A DNA stretch of 64,000 bases from Locusta migratoria (lineage: Eukaryota; Arthropoda; Insecta; Orthoptera; Acrididae), in assembly GCA_026315105.1 (NCBI GenBank), contig JAOYRU010000059.1, forward strand, positions 62,001-126,000, given 5' to 3'. A model generated the notes under the pieces. The model was given only the letters and a program-made list of their open reading frames with translations, searched no databases and was not told the DNA's origin. Shown piece by piece: positions 16,678-29,712 of the stretch (its first letter is position 1; each line of letters begins with the position of its first letter). A program made the translations under genes and the position numbers.

Positions 16678-17253
16678 ATTGTTTGCTCTAATTTATTTAT
16701 TTATTTTAATTCTTTTTTTTTCCGAGAATGTAACGACTGCTTTTGTGGAAAGGATGCATCTCATCCGACGGCCGTGTCGTGTAGGTCTAAGGCGCTGGTT
16801 TCAGGCACCATTATCTTCGGAGGCGTGGGTTCGAATCCCATTGCTGCCAAGGCATATAGTGTTTTCTCTCTCGAAGATGGGTGCATTCAGTAAGTGAGTA
16901 TGAGACAACGAGTTAGTACATTTTCTCTATATTGTGGAATGTGCCACAGAAAGGCTTGCAACAACAGGAATCTATCGAATTGGCGATGGAGAGGAAAACA
17001 GTAGCGATTTGAAGCGAATGCTGAGAAAATTTGCAGCCATTGGACGTAGAACGGAAATAGGTGCGGCGTTAGCGAGGGCTGTCTTGCACCAGTTGTGAGA
17101 CGTTATTTCGAGCATGAAGGCAGGTGCAGTTTTGTCTCATGGTTGCTATAGGACGTCACCACGTAATAAATGTGGCGCATGGTGTTCTGAAATCAGCATT
17201 TATGACTGTGGTGTGGTCATTATTATGCCTCGTGAAGGGAGTGTGCTTCGTAG

Positions 17254-17325
17254 TCCGGTGTGGTCTAGTGGCTAGGATATCTGGCTCTCACCCAGGAGGC
17301 CCGGGTTCGATTCCCGGCACCGGAA
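17254..17325 (+). tRNA. tRNA-Glu(CUC), U5
   Basis: No change seen. Confidence 0.95.
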
Positions 17326-17542
17326 TTTCACTTTTTAATGCACCTGTTATGCTACTTGCCTCGACGTTGCCCGGTTTGACGCTCCCCTGACGATTGTAGA
17401 AAGCTATCCAGAGTATAAACAACAGCAGTAACTGGCGGCGAAAGAGAGGCTTCTTCCCCAGACTCACAGTCATCAGGCTGTGGCGTGATGCTTTGCTGTG
17501 TATTGGAGCTAAGAGAGGAAGCTCTTTCGGGGTGTACCCACG

Positions 17543-17614
17543 GCCGTGATCGTCTAGTGGTTAGGACATTGCGTTGTGGCCGCAATAACCCAGGTTCGAA
17601 TCCTGGTCACGGCA
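17543..17614 (+). tRNA. tRNA-His(GUG), U5
   Basis: No change seen. Confidence 0.95.
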
Positions 17615-18341
17615 ATTTTGCACTAGTTTGTTTTTATTTTTTCCCCATCTCAGATCCTCCAAATTTTGTGACTCCCTCTACTATTCAGTGAGGAACTTTG
17701 CATATCGTAGTCTCTAATACATATGTTTTTTCAGAGTACACGAATCTTCCACCAAGCAGGGACATTGTGCATTTCTGTGTGTGCGTATACTACGATCTTC
17801 TCGCAGTCTGTTTGCCCATTTGATTTATACACCTTTGCCTTCCGACCGAGCGGCAGCGAGCGGCAGTCGAGCAAAGTCAGCAAAGTCAAGAGAAAGACCC
17901 CCCCCCCCCCACGCACCCCCGAGCCGCCATCCCTCGCCTGGAATGTCACTTCATAGTCCTCACAGAGAAGAACGTAAGAAAAGAACAAATAAAAGTGCTT
18001 AGTACGTAGCTTTGTTGTGGCCTCAATATCTTAGGTTCGAATCCTGGTCACGGCAATCAATTTCTGCAGTAGCTCTTTGCCTTGCTGTTGCTGCCCCCAA
18101 CTAACCGTGAACAAATGTTGAGTGATAATGACAGCTCTGTCTTTGTTTTTCACGTGTTCTCAGAGGTCAAATTGCGTACAACTGTTGGCCCAGGACAAGG
18201 TAGAAAATTGGGATGATGCGTGAGAAGTTTAGTTGAAAGGGGCACTTGTTTACGATGTGATGGATAAGCAGGCAGTCACAGTAGAATAGTATGCCCTGTT
18301 TGGATAAGAGATAAGAAGGCACAGTGCTTACACCCAGCGCA

Positions 18342-18423
18342 GGTAGCGTGGCCGAGCGGTCTAAGGCGCTGGTTTAAGGCACCAGTCTCTTCGGAGGCGT
18401 GGGTTCGAATCCCACCGCTGCCA
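18342..18423 (+). tRNA. tRNA-Leu(AAG), U5
   Basis: No change seen. Confidence 0.95.
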
Positions 18424-18661
18424 TAATTTTGTGGCACACCACGAAACTGGATCTTCAGGCTTTCTCTTCCACGATCGCAGCTAAAGCTGTCGGATGGTGT
18501 TTTCGTAGGGCAGGAATGATGTTTCTCTTGCTGCCAAGGGAGTACTCTCTGACGAGAGAGCGGAGGAAATGTGCCGTGCGACGATTGCATAGGCGTTTTG
18601 TTTCCTCTTGTAACTGCTTGCTGCAGAGCAAAAGCAACAGTATTGCGGTCGTCGTTCCAGT

Positions 18662-18743
18662 GGTAACGTGGCCGAGCGGTCTAAGGCGCTGGTTTTAGGC
18701 ACCAGTCTCTTCGGAGGCGTGGGTTCGAATCCCACCGTTGCCA
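18662..18743 (+). tRNA. tRNA-Leu(UAG), U6
   Basis: No change seen. Confidence 0.95.
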
Positions 18744-19319
18744 ATTGTTTGCTCTAATTTATTTATTTATTTTAATTCTTTTTTTTTCCGAGAATGTAAC
18801 GACTGCTTTTGTGGAAAGGATGCATCTCATCCGACGGCCGTGTCGTGTAGGTCTAAGGCGCTGGTTTCAGGCACCATTATCTTCGGAGGCGTGGGTTCGA
18901 ATCCCATTGCTGCCAAGGCATATAGTGTTTTCTCTCTCGAAGATGGGTGCATTCAGTAAGTGAGTATGAGACAACGAGTTAGTACATTTTCTCTATATTG
19001 TGGAATGTGCCACAGAAAGGCTTGCAACAACAGGAATCTATCGAATTGGCGATGGAGAGGAAAACAGTAGCGATTTGAAGCGAATGCTGAGAAAATTTGC
19101 AGCCATTGGACGTAGAACGGAAATAGGTGCGGCGTTAGCGAGGGCTGTCTTGCACCAGTTGTGAGACGTTACTTCGAGCATGAAGGCAGGTGCAGTTTTG
19201 TCTCATGGTTGCTATAGGACGTCACCACGTAATAAATGTGGCGCATGGTGTTCTGAAATCAGCATTTATGACTGTGGTGTGGTCATTATTATGCCTCGTG
19301 AAGGGAGTGTGCTTCGTAG

Positions 19320-19391
19320 TCCGGTGTGGTCTAGTGGCTAGGATATCTGGCTCTCACCCAGGAGGCCCGGGTTCGATTCCCGGCACCGGAA
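19320..19391 (+). tRNA. tRNA-Glu(CUC), U6
   Basis: No change seen. Confidence 0.95.
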
Positions 19392-19608
19392 TTTCACTTT
19401 TTAATGCACCTGTTATGCTACTTGCCTCGACGTTGCCCGGTTTGACGCTCCCCTGACGATTGTAGAAAGCTATCCAGAGTATAAACAACAGCAGTAACTG
19501 GCGGCGAAAGAGAGGCTTCTTCCCCAGACTCACAGTCATCAGGCTGTGGCGTGATGCTTTGCTGTGTATTGGAGCTAAGAGAGGAAGCTCTTTCGGGGTG
19601 TACCCACG

Positions 19609-19680
19609 GCCGTGATCGTCTAGTGGTTAGGACATTGCGTTGTGGCCGCAATAACCCAGGTTCGAATCCTGGTCACGGCA
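19609..19680 (+). tRNA. tRNA-His(GUG), U6
   Basis: No change seen. Confidence 0.95.
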
Positions 19681-20404
19681 ATTTTGCACTAGTTTGTTTT
19701 TATTTTTTCCCCATCTCAGATCCTCCAAATTTTGTGACTCCCTCTACTATTCAGTGAGGAACTTTGCATATCGTAGTCTCTAATACATATGTTTTTTCAG
19801 AGTACACGAATCTTCCACCAAGCAGGGACATTGTGCATTTCTGTGTGTGCGTATACTACGATCTTCTCGCAGTCTGTTTGCCCATTTGATTTATACACCT
19901 TTGCCTTCCGACCGAGCGGCAGCGAGCGGCAGTCGAGCAAAGTCAGCAAAGTCAAGAGAAAGACCCCCCCCCCACGCACCCCCGAGCCGCCATCCCTCGC
20001 CTGGAATGTCACTTCATAGTCCTCACAGAGAAGAACGTAAGAAAAGAACAAATAAAAGTGCTTAGTACGTAGCTTTGTTGTGGCCTCAATATCTTAGGTT
20101 CGAATCCTGGTCACGGCAATCAATTTCTGCAGTAGCTCTTTGCCTTGCTGTTGCTGCCCCCAACTAACCGTGAACAAATGTTGAGTGATAATGACAGCTC
20201 TGTCTTTGTTTTTCACGTGTTCTCAGAGGTCAAATTGCGTACAACTGTTGGCCCAGGACAAGGTAGAAAATTGGGATGATGCGTGAGAAGTTTAGTTGAA
20301 AGGGGCACTTGTTTACGATGTGATGGATAAGCAGGCAGTCACAGTAGAATAGTATGCCCTGTTTGGATAAGAGATAAGAAGGCACAGTGCTTACACCCAG
20401 CGCA

Positions 20405-20486
20405 GGTAGCGTGGCCGAGCGGTCTAAGGCGCTGGTTTAAGGCACCAGTCTCTTCGGAGGCGTGGGTTCGAATCCCACCGCTGCCA
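20405..20486 (+). tRNA. tRNA-Leu(AAG), U6
   Basis: No change seen. Confidence 0.95.
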
Positions 20487-20724
20487 TAATTTTGTGGCAC
20501 ACCACGAAACTGGATCTTCAGGCTTTCTCTTCCACGATCGCAGCTAAAGCTGTCGGATGGTGTTTTCGTAGGGCAGGAATGATGTTTCTCTTGCTGCCAA
20601 GGGAGTACTCTCTGACGAGAGAGCGGAGGAAATGTGCCGTGCGACGATTGCATAGGCGTTTTGTTTCCTCTTGTAACTGCTTGCTGCAGAGCAAAAGCAA
20701 CAGTATTGCGGTCGTCGTTCCAGT

Positions 20725-20806
20725 GGTAACGTGGCCGAGCGGTCTAAGGCGCTGGTTTTAGGCACCAGTCTCTTCGGAGGCGTGGGTTCGAATCCCACCG
20801 TTGCCA
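20725..20806 (+). tRNA. tRNA-Leu(UAG), U7
   Basis: No change seen. Confidence 0.95.
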
Positions 20807-21382
20807 ATTGTTTGCTCTAATTTATTTATTTATTTTAATTCTTTTTTTTTCCGAGAATGTAACGACTGCTTTTGTGGAAAGGATGCATCTCATCCGACGG
20901 CCGTGTCGTGTAGGTCTAAGGCGCTGGTTTCAGGCACCATTATCTTCGGAGGCGTGGGTTCGAATCCCATTGCTGCCAAGGCATATAGTGTTTTCTCTCT
21001 CGAAGATGGGTGCATTCAGTAAGTGAGTATGAGACAACGAGTTAGTACATTTTCTCTATATTGTGGAATGTGCCACAGAAAGGCTTGCAACAACAGGAAT
21101 CTATCGAATTGGCGATGGAGAGGAAAACAGTAGCGATTTGAAGCGAATGCTGAGAAAATTTGCAGCCATTGGACGTAGAACGGAAATAGGTGCGGCGTTA
21201 GCGAGGGCTGTCTTGCACCAGTTGTGAGACGTTACTTCGAGCATGAAGGCAGGTGCAGTTTTGTCTCATGGTTGCTATAGGACGTCACCACGTAATAAAT
21301 GTGGCGCATGGTGTTCTGAAATCAGCATTTATGACTGTGGTGTGGTCATTATTATGCCTCGTGAAGGGAGTGTGCTTCGTAG

Positions 21383-21454
21383 TCCGGTGTGGTCTAGTGG
21401 CTAGGATATCTGGCTCTCACCCAGGAGGCCCGGGTTCGATTCCCGGCACCGGAA
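21383..21454 (+). tRNA. tRNA-Glu(CUC), U7
   Basis: No change seen. Confidence 0.95.
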
Positions 21455-21671
21455 TTTCACTTTTTAATGCACCTGTTATGCTACTTGCCTCGACGTTGCC
21501 CGGTTTGACGCTCCCCTGACGATTGTAGAAAGCTATCCAGAGTATAAACAACAGCAGTAACTGGCGGCGAAAGAGAGGCTTCTTCCCCAGACTCACAGTC
21601 ATCAGGCTGTGGCGTGATGCTTTGCTGTGTATTGGAGCTAAGAGAGGAAGCTCTTTCGGGGTGTACCCACG

Positions 21672-21743
21672 GCCGTGATCGTCTAGTGGTTAGGACATTG
21701 CGTTGTGGCCGCAATAACCCAGGTTCGAATCCTGGTCACGGCA
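21672..21743 (+). tRNA. tRNA-His(GUG), U7
   Basis: No change seen. Confidence 0.95.
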
Positions 21744-22469
21744 ATTTTGCACTAGTTTGTTTTTATTTTTTCCCCATCTCAGATCCTCCAAATTTTGTGA
21801 CTCCCTCTACTATTCAGTGAGGAACTTTGCATATCGTAGTCTCTAATACATATGTTTTTTCAGAGTACACGAATCTTCCACCAAGCAGGGACATTGTGCA
21901 TTTCTGTGTGTGCGTATACTACGATCTTCTCGCAGTCTGTTTGCCCATTTGATTTATACACCTTTGCCTTCCGACCGAGCGGCAGCGAGCGGCAGTCGAG
22001 CAAAGTCAGCAAAGTCAAGAGAAAGACCCCCCCCCCCCACGCACCCCCGAGCCGCCATCCCTCGCCTGGAATGTCACTTCATAGTCCTCACAGAGAAGAA
22101 CGTAAGAAAAGAACAAATAAAAGTGCTTAGTACGTAGCTTTGTTGTGGCCTCAATATCTTAGGTTCGAATCCTGGTCACGGCAATCAATTTCTGCAGTAG
22201 CTCTTTGCCTTGCTGTTGCTGCCCCCAACTAACCGTGAACAAATGTTGAGTGATAATGACAGCTCTGTCTTTGTTTTTCACGTGTTCTCAGAGGTCAAAT
22301 TGCGTACAACTGTTGGCCCAGGACAAGGTAGAAAATTGGGATGATGCGTGAGAAGTTTAGTTGAAAGGGGCACTTGTTTACGATGTGATGGATAAGCAGG
22401 CAGTCACAGTAGAATAGTATGCCCTGTTTGGATAAGAGATAAGAAGGCACAGTGCTTACACCCAGCGCA

Positions 22470-22551
22470 GGTAGCGTGGCCGAGCGGTCTAAGGCGCTGG
22501 TTTAAGGCACCAGTCTCTTCGGAGGCGTGGGTTCGAATCCCACCGCTGCCA
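22470..22551 (+). tRNA. tRNA-Leu(AAG), U7
   Basis: No change seen. Confidence 0.95.
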
Positions 22552-22789
22552 TAATTTTGTGGCACACCACGAAACTGGATCTTCAGGCTTTCTCTTCCAC
22601 GATCGCAGCTAAAGCTGTCGGATGGTGTTTTCGTAGGGCAGGAATGATGTTTCTCTTGCTGCCAAGGGAGTACTCTCTGACGAGAGAGCGGAGGAAATGT
22701 GCCGTGCGACGATTGCATAGGCGTTTTGTTTCCTCTTGTAACTGCTTGCTGCAGAGCAAAAGCAACAGTATTGCGGTCGTCGTTCCAGT

Positions 22790-22871
22790 GGTAACGTGGC
22801 CGAGCGGTCTAAGGCGCTGGTTTTAGGCACCAGTCTCTTCGGAGGCGTGGGTTCGAATCCCACCGTTGCCA
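22790..22871 (+). tRNA. tRNA-Leu(UAG), U8
   Basis: No change seen. Confidence 0.95.
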
Positions 22872-23447
22872 ATTGTTTGCTCTAATTTATTTATTTATTT
22901 TAATTCTTTTTTTTTCCGAGAATGTAACGACTGCTTTTGTGGAAAGGATGCATCTCATCCGACGGCCGTGTCGTGTAGGTCTAAGGCGCTGGTTTCAGGC
23001 ACCATTATCTTCGGAGGCGTGGGTTCGAATCCCATTGCTGCCAAGGCATATAGTGTTTTCTCTCTCGAAGATGGGTGCATTCAGTAAGTGAGTATGAGAC
23101 AACGAGTTAGTACATTTTCTCTATATTGTGGAATGTGCCACAGAAAGGCTTGCAACAACAGGAATCTATCGAATTGGCGATGGAGAGGAAAACAGTAGCG
23201 ATTTGAAGCGAATGCTGAGAAAATTTGCAGCCATTGGACGTAGAACGGAAATAGGTGCGGCGTTAGCGAGGGCTGTCTTGCACCAGTTGTGAGACGTTAT
23301 TTCGAGCATGAAGGCAGGTGCAGTTTTGTCTCATGGTTGCTATAGGACGTCACCACGTAATAAATGTGGCGCATGGTGTTCTGAAATCAGCATTTATGAC
23401 TGTGGTGTGGTCATTATTATGCCTCGTGAAGGGAGTGTGCTTCGTAG

Positions 23448-23519
23448 TCCGGTGTGGTCTAGTGGCTAGGATATCTGGCTCTCACCCAGGAGGCCCGGGT
23501 TCGATTCCCGGCACCGGAA
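23448..23519 (+). tRNA. tRNA-Glu(CUC), U8
   Basis: No change seen. Confidence 0.95.
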
Positions 23520-23736
23520 TTTCACTTTTTAATGCACCTGTTATGCTACTTGCCTCGACGTTGCCCGGTTTGACGCTCCCCTGACGATTGTAGAAAGCTA
23601 TCCAGAGTATAAACAACAGCAGTAACTGGCGGCGAAAGAGAGGCTTCTTCCCCAGACTCACAGTCATCAGGCTGTGGCGTGATGCTTTGCTGTGTATTGG
23701 AGCTAAGAGAGGAAGCTCTTTCGGGGTGTACCCACG

Positions 23737-23808
23737 GCCGTGATCGTCTAGTGGTTAGGACATTGCGTTGTGGCCGCAATAACCCAGGTTCGAATCCTGG
23801 TCACGGCA
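23737..23808 (+). tRNA. tRNA-His(GUG), U8
   Basis: No change seen. Confidence 0.95.
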
Positions 23809-24532
23809 ATTTTGCACTAGTTTGTTTTTATTTTTTCCCCATCTCAGATCCTCCAAATTTTGTGACTCCCTCTACTATTCAGTGAGGAACTTTGCATATC
23901 GTAGTCTCTAATACATATGTTTTTTCAGAGTACACGAATCTTCCACCAAGCAGGGACATTGTGCATTTCTGTGTGTGCGTATACTACGATCTTCTCGCAG
24001 TCTGTTTGCCCATTTGATTTATACACCTTTGCCTTCCGACCGAGCGGCAGCGAGCGGCAGTCGAGCAAAGTCAGCAAAGTCAAGAGAAAGACCCCCCCCC
24101 CACGCACCCCCGAGCCGCCATCCCTCGCCTGGAATGTCACTTCATAGTCCTCACAGAGAAGAACGTAAGAAAAGAACAAATAAAAGTGCTTAGTACGTAG
24201 CTTTGTTGTGGCCTCAATATCTTAGGTTCGAATCCTGGTCACGGCAATCAATTTCTGCAGTAGCTCTTTGCCTTGCTGTTGCTGCCCCCAACTAACCGTG
24301 AACAAATGTTGAGTGATAATGACAGCTCTGTCTTTGTTTTTCACGTGTTCTCAGAGGTCAAATTGCGTACAACTGTTGGCCCAGGACAAGGTAGAAAATT
24401 GGGATGATGCGTGAGAAGTTTAGTTGAAAGGGGCACTTGTTTACGATGTGATGGATAAGCAGGCAGTCACAGTAGAATAGTATGCCCTGTTTGGATAAGA
24501 GATAAGAAGGCACAGTGCTTACACCCAGCGCA

Positions 24533-24614
24533 GGTAGCGTGGCCGAGCGGTCTAAGGCGCTGGTTTAAGGCACCAGTCTCTTCGGAGGCGTGGGTTCGAA
24601 TCCCACCGCTGCCA
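24533..24614 (+). tRNA. tRNA-Leu(AAG), U8
   Basis: No change seen. Confidence 0.95.
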
Positions 24615-24852
24615 TAATTTTGTGGCACACCACGAAACTGGATCTTCAGGCTTTCTCTTCCACGATCGCAGCTAAAGCTGTCGGATGGTGTTTTCGTAGG
24701 GCAGGAATGATGTTTCTCTTGCTGCCAAGGGAGTACTCTCTGACGAGAGAGCGGAGGAAATGTGCCGTGCGACGATTGCATAGGCGTTTTGTTTCCTCTT
24801 GTAACTGCTTGCTGCAGAGCAAAAGCAACAGTATTGCGGTCGTCGTTCCAGT

Positions 24853-24934
24853 GGTAACGTGGCCGAGCGGTCTAAGGCGCTGGTTTTAGGCACCAGTCTC
24901 TTCGGAGGCGTGGGTTCGAATCCCACCGTTGCCA
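24853..24934 (+). tRNA. tRNA-Leu(UAG), U9
   Basis: No change seen. Confidence 0.95.
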
Positions 24935-25510
24935 ATTGTTTGCTCTAATTTATTTATTTATTTTAATTCTTTTTTTTTCCGAGAATGTAACGACTGCTTT
25001 TGTGGAAAGGATGCATCTCATCCGACGGCCGTGTCGTGTAGGTCTAAGGCGCTGGTTTCAGGCACCATTATCTTCGGAGGCGTGGGTTCGAATCCCATTG
25101 CTGCCAAGGCATATAGTGTTTTCTCTCTCGAAGATGGGTGCATTCAGTAAGTGAGTATGAGACAACGAGTTAGTACATTTTCTCTATATTGTGGAATGTG
25201 CCACAGAAAGGCTTGCAACAACAGGAATCTATCGAATTGGCGATGGAGAGGAAAACAGTAGCGATTTGAAGCGAATGCTGAGAAAATTTGCAGCCATTGG
25301 ACGTAGAACGGAAATAGGTGCGGCGTTAGCGAGGGCTGTCTTGCACCAGTTGTGAGACGTTACTTCGAGCATGAAGGCAGGTGCAGTTTTGTCTCATGGT
25401 TGCTATAGGACGTCACCACGTAATAAATGTGGCGCATGGTGTTCTGAAATCAGCATTTATGACTGTGGTGTGGTCATTATTATGCCTCGTGAAGGGAGTG
25501 TGCTTCGTAG

Positions 25511-25582
25511 TCCGGTGTGGTCTAGTGGCTAGGATATCTGGCTCTCACCCAGGAGGCCCGGGTTCGATTCCCGGCACCGGAA
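25511..25582 (+). tRNA. tRNA-Glu(CUC), U9
   Basis: No change seen. Confidence 0.95.
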
Positions 25583-25799
25583 TTTCACTTTTTAATGCAC
25601 CTGTTATGCTACTTGCCTCGACGTTGCCCGGTTTGACGCTCCCCTGACGATTGTAGAAAGCTATCCAGAGTATAAACAACAGCAGTAACTGGCGGCGAAA
25701 GAGAGGCTTCTTCCCCAGACTCACAGTCATCAGGCTGTGGCGTGATGCTTTGCTGTGTATTGGAGCTAAGAGAGGAAGCTCTTTCGGGGTGTACCCACG

Positions 25800-25871
25800 G
25801 CCGTGATCGTCTAGTGGTTAGGACATTGCGTTGTGGCCGCAATAACCCAGGTTCGAATCCTGGTCACGGCA
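25800..25871 (+). tRNA. tRNA-His(GUG), U9
   Basis: No change seen. Confidence 0.95.
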
Positions 25872-26597
25872 ATTTTGCACTAGTTTGTTTTTATTTTTTC
25901 CCCATCTCAGATCCTCCAAATTTTGTGACTCCCTCTACTATTCAGTGAGGAACTTTGCATATCGTAGTCTCTAATACATATGTTTTTTCAGAGTACACGA
26001 ATCTTCCACCAAGCAGGGACATTGTGCATTTCTGTGTGTGCGTATACTACGATCTTCTCGCAGTCTGTTTGCCCATTTGATTTATACACCTTTGCCTTCC
26101 GACCGAGCGGCAGCGAGCGGCAGTCGAGCAAAGTCAGCAAAGTCAAGAGAAAGACCCCCCCCCCCCACGCACCCCCGAGCCGCCATCCCTCGCCTGGAAT
26201 GTCACTTCATAGTCCTCACAGAGAAGAACGTAAGAAAAGAACAAATAAAAGTGCTTAGTACGTAGCTTTGTTGTGGCCTCAATATCTTAGGTTCGAATCC
26301 TGGTCACGGCAATCAATTTCTGCAGTAGCTCTTTGCCTTGCTGTTGCTGCCCCCAACTAACCGTGAACAAATGTTGAGTGATAATGACAGCTCTGTCTTT
26401 GTTTTTCACGTGTTCTCAGAGGTCAAATTGCGTACAACTGTTGGCCCAGGACAAGGTAGAAAATTGGGATGATGCGTGAGAAGTTTAGTTGAAAGGGGCA
26501 CTTGTTTACGATGTGATGGATAAGCAGGCAGTCACAGTAGAATAGTATGCCCTGTTTGGATAAGAGATAAGAAGGCACAGTGCTTACACCCAGCGCA

Positions 26598-26679
26598 GGT
26601 AGCGTGGCCGAGCGGTCTAAGGCGCTGGTTTAAGGCACCAGTCTCTTCGGAGGCGTGGGTTCGAATCCCACCGCTGCCA
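26598..26679 (+). tRNA. tRNA-Leu(AAG), U9
   Basis: No change seen. Confidence 0.95.
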
Positions 26680-26917
26680 TAATTTTGTGGCACACCACGA
26701 AACTGGATCTTCAGGCTTTCTCTTCCACGATCGCAGCTAAAGCTGTCGGATGGTGTTTTCGTAGGGCAGGAATGATGTTTCTCTTGCTGCCAAGGGAGTA
26801 CTCTCTGACGAGAGAGCGGAGGAAATGTGCCGTGCGACGATTGCATAGGCGTTTTGTTTCCTCTTGTAACTGCTTGCTGCAGAGCAAAAGCAACAGTATT
26901 GCGGTCGTCGTTCCAGT

Positions 26918-26999
26918 GGTAACGTGGCCGAGCGGTCTAAGGCGCTGGTTTTAGGCACCAGTCTCTTCGGAGGCGTGGGTTCGAATCCCACCGTTGCCA
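26918..26999 (+). tRNA. tRNA-Leu(UAG), U10
   Basis: No change seen. Confidence 0.95.
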
Positions 27000-27575
27000 A
27001 TTGTTTGCTCTAATTTATTTATTTATTTTAATTCTTTTTTTTTCCGAGAATGTAACGACTGCTTTTGTGGAAAGGATGCATCTCATCCGACGGCCGTGTC
27101 GTGTAGGTCTAAGGCGCTGGTTTCAGGCACCATTATCTTCGGAGGCGTGGGTTCGAATCCCATTGCTGCCAAGGCATATAGTGTTTTCTCTCTCGAAGAT
27201 GGGTGCATTCAGTAAGTGAGTATGAGACAACGAGTTAGTACATTTTCTCTATATTGTGGAATGTGCCACAGAAAGGCTTGCAACAACAGGAATCTATCGA
27301 ATTGGCGATGGAGAGGAAAACAGTAGCGATTTGAAGCGAATGCTGAGAAAATTTGCAGCCATTGGACGTAGAACGGAAATAGGTGCGGCGTTAGCGAGGG
27401 CTGTCTTGCACCAGTTGTGAGACGTTACTTCGAGCATGAAGGCAGGTGCAGTTTTGTCTCATGGTTGCTATAGGACGTCACCACGTAATAAATGTGGCGC
27501 ATGGTGTTCTGAAATCAGCATTTATGACTGTGGTGTGGTCATTATTATGCCTCGTGAAGGGAGTGTGCTTCGTAG

Positions 27576-27647
27576 TCCGGTGTGGTCTAGTGGCTAGGAT
27601 ATCTGGCTCTCACCCAGGAGGCCCGGGTTCGATTCCCGGCACCGGAA
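27576..27647 (+). tRNA. tRNA-Glu(CUC), U10
   Basis: No change seen. Confidence 0.95.
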
Positions 27648-27864
27648 TTTCACTTTTTAATGCACCTGTTATGCTACTTGCCTCGACGTTGCCCGGTTTG
27701 ACGCTCCCCTGACGATTGTAGAAAGCTATCCAGAGTATAAACAACAGCAGTAACTGGCGGCGAAAGAGAGGCTTCTTCCCCAGACTCACAGTCATCAGGC
27801 TGTGGCGTGATGCTTTGCTGTGTATTGGAGCTAAGAGAGGAAGCTCTTTCGGGGTGTACCCACG

Positions 27865-27936
27865 GCCGTGATCGTCTAGTGGTTAGGACATTGCGTTGTG
27901 GCCGCAATAACCCAGGTTCGAATCCTGGTCACGGCA
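27865..27936 (+). tRNA. tRNA-His(GUG), U10
   Basis: No change seen. Confidence 0.95.
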
Positions 27937-28662
27937 ATTTTGCACTAGTTTGTTTTTATTTTTTCCCCATCTCAGATCCTCCAAATTTTGTGACTCCCTC
28001 TACTATTCAGTGAGGAACTTTGCATATCGTAGTCTCTAATACATATGTTTTTTCAGAGTACACGAATCTTCCACCAAGCAGGGACATTGTGCATTTCTGT
28101 GTGTGCGTATACTACGATCTTCTCGCAGTCTGTTTGCCCATTTGATTTATACACCTTTGCCTTCCGACCGAGCGGCAGCGAGCGGCAGTCGAGCAAAGTC
28201 AGCAAAGTCAAGAGAAAGACCCCCCCCCCCCACGCACCCCCGAGCCGCCATCCCTCGCCTGGAATGTCACTTCATAGTCCTCACAGAGAAGAACGTAAGA
28301 AAAGAACAAATAAAAGTGCTTAGTACGTAGCTTTGTTGTGGCCTCAATATCTTAGGTTCGAATCCTGGTCACGGCAATCAATTTCTGCAGTAGCTCTTTG
28401 CCTTGCTGTTGCTGCCCCCAACTAACCGTGAACAAATGTTGAGTGATAATGACAGCTCTGTCTTTGTTTTTCACGTGTTCTCAGAGGTCAAATTGCGTAC
28501 AACTGTTGGCCCAGGACAAGGTAGAAAATTGGGATGATGCGTGAGAAGTTTAGTTGAAAGGGGCACTTGTTTACGATGTGATGGATAAGCAGGCAGTCAC
28601 AGTAGAATAGTATGCCCTGTTTGGATGAGAGATAAGAAGGCACAGTGCTTACACCCAGCGCA

Positions 28663-28744
28663 GGTAGCGTGGCCGAGCGGTCTAAGGCGCTGGTTTAAGG
28701 CACCAGTCTCTTCGGAGGCGTGGGTTCGAATCCCACCGCTGCCA
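28663..28744 (+). tRNA. tRNA-Leu(AAG), U10
   Basis: No change seen. Confidence 0.95.
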
Positions 28745-28982
28745 TAATTTTGTGGCACACCACGAAACTGGATCTTCAGGCTTTCTCTTCCACGATCGCA
28801 GCTAAAGCTGTCGGATGGTGTTTTCGTAGGGCAGGAATGATGTTTCTCTTGCTGCCAAGGGAGTACTCTCTGACGAGAGAGCGGAGGAAATGTGCCGTGC
28901 GACGATTGCATAGGCGTTTTGTTTCCTCTTGTAACTGCTTGCTGCAGAGCAAAAGCAACAGTATTGCGGTCGTCGTTCCAGT

Positions 28983-29064
28983 GGTAACGTGGCCGAGCGG
29001 TCTAAGGCGCTGGTTTTAGGCACCAGTCTCTTCGGAGGCGTGGGTTCGAATCCCACCGTTGCCA
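28983..29064 (+). tRNA. tRNA-Leu(UAG), U11
   Basis: No change seen. Confidence 0.95.
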
Positions 29065-29640
29065 ATTGTTTGCTCTAATTTATTTATTTATTTTAATTCT
29101 TTTTTTTTCCGAGAATGTAACGACTGCTTTTGTGGAAAGGATGCATCTCATCCGACGGCCGTGTCGTGTAGGTCTAAGGCGCTGGTTTCAGGCACCATTA
29201 TCTTCGGAGGCGTGGGTTCGAATCCCATTGCTGCCAAGGCATATAGTGTTTTCTCTCTCGAAGATGGGTGCATTCAGTAAGTGAGTATGAGACAACGAGT
29301 TAGTACATTTTCTCTATATTGTGGAATGTGCCACAGAAAGGCTTGCAACAACAGGAATCTATCGAATTGGCGATGGAGAGGAAAACAGTAGCGATTTGAA
29401 GCGAATGCTGAGAAAATTTGCAGCCATTGGACGTAGAACGGAAATAGGTGCGGCGTTAGCGAGGGCTGTCTTGCACCAGTTGTGAGACGTTACTTCGAGC
29501 ATGAAGGCAGGTGCAGTTTTGTCTCATGGTTGCTATAGGACGTCACCACGTAATAAATGTGGCGCATGGTGTTCTGAAATCAGCATTTTTGACTGTGGTG
29601 TGGTCATTATTATGCCTCGTGAAGGGAGTGTGCTTCGTAG

Positions 29641-29712
29641 TCCGGTGTGGTCTAGTGGCTAGGATATCTGGCTCTCACCCAGGAGGCCCGGGTTCGATTC
29701 CCGGCACCGGAA
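29641..29712 (+). tRNA. tRNA-Glu(CUC), U11
   Basis: No change seen. Confidence 0.95.

Larger units (their letters stand above)
16596..18661 (+). repeat. Tandem tRNA unit U5 (2066 bp)
   Basis: C-tract 13. Chimeric pseudo-tRNA 16768-16849; His remnant 17994-18055. First of six consecutive units with TTTATGAC instead of TTTTTGAC (near 17200). Confidence 0.97.
18662..20724 (+). repeat. Tandem tRNA unit U6 (2063 bp)
   Basis: C-tract 10. Chimeric pseudo-tRNA 18834-18915; His remnant 20057-20118. TTTATGAC variant; also GTTACTTCG for GTTATTTCG near 19170. Confidence 0.97.
20725..22789 (+). repeat. Tandem tRNA unit U7 (2065 bp)
   Basis: C-tract 12. Chimeric pseudo-tRNA 20897-20978; His remnant 22122-22183. 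TTTATGAC and GTTACTTCG variants. Confidence 0.97.
22790..24852 (+). repeat. Tandem tRNA unit U8 (2063 bp)
   Basis: C-tract 10. Chimeric pseudo-tRNA 22962-23043; His remnant 24185-24246. TTTATGAC but GTTATTTCG. Confidence 0.97.
24853..26917 (+). repeat. Tandem tRNA unit U9 (2065 bp)
   Basis: C-tract 12. Chimeric pseudo-tRNA 25025-25106; His remnant 26250-26311. TTTATGAC and GTTACTTCG variants. Confidence 0.97.
26918..28982 (+). repeat. Tandem tRNA unit U10 (2065 bp)
   Basis: C-tract 12. Chimeric pseudo-tRNA 27090-27171; His remnant 28315-28376. TTTATGAC and GTTACTTCG variants. Private A-to-G change near 28627 (GGATGAGAG). Confidence 0.97.
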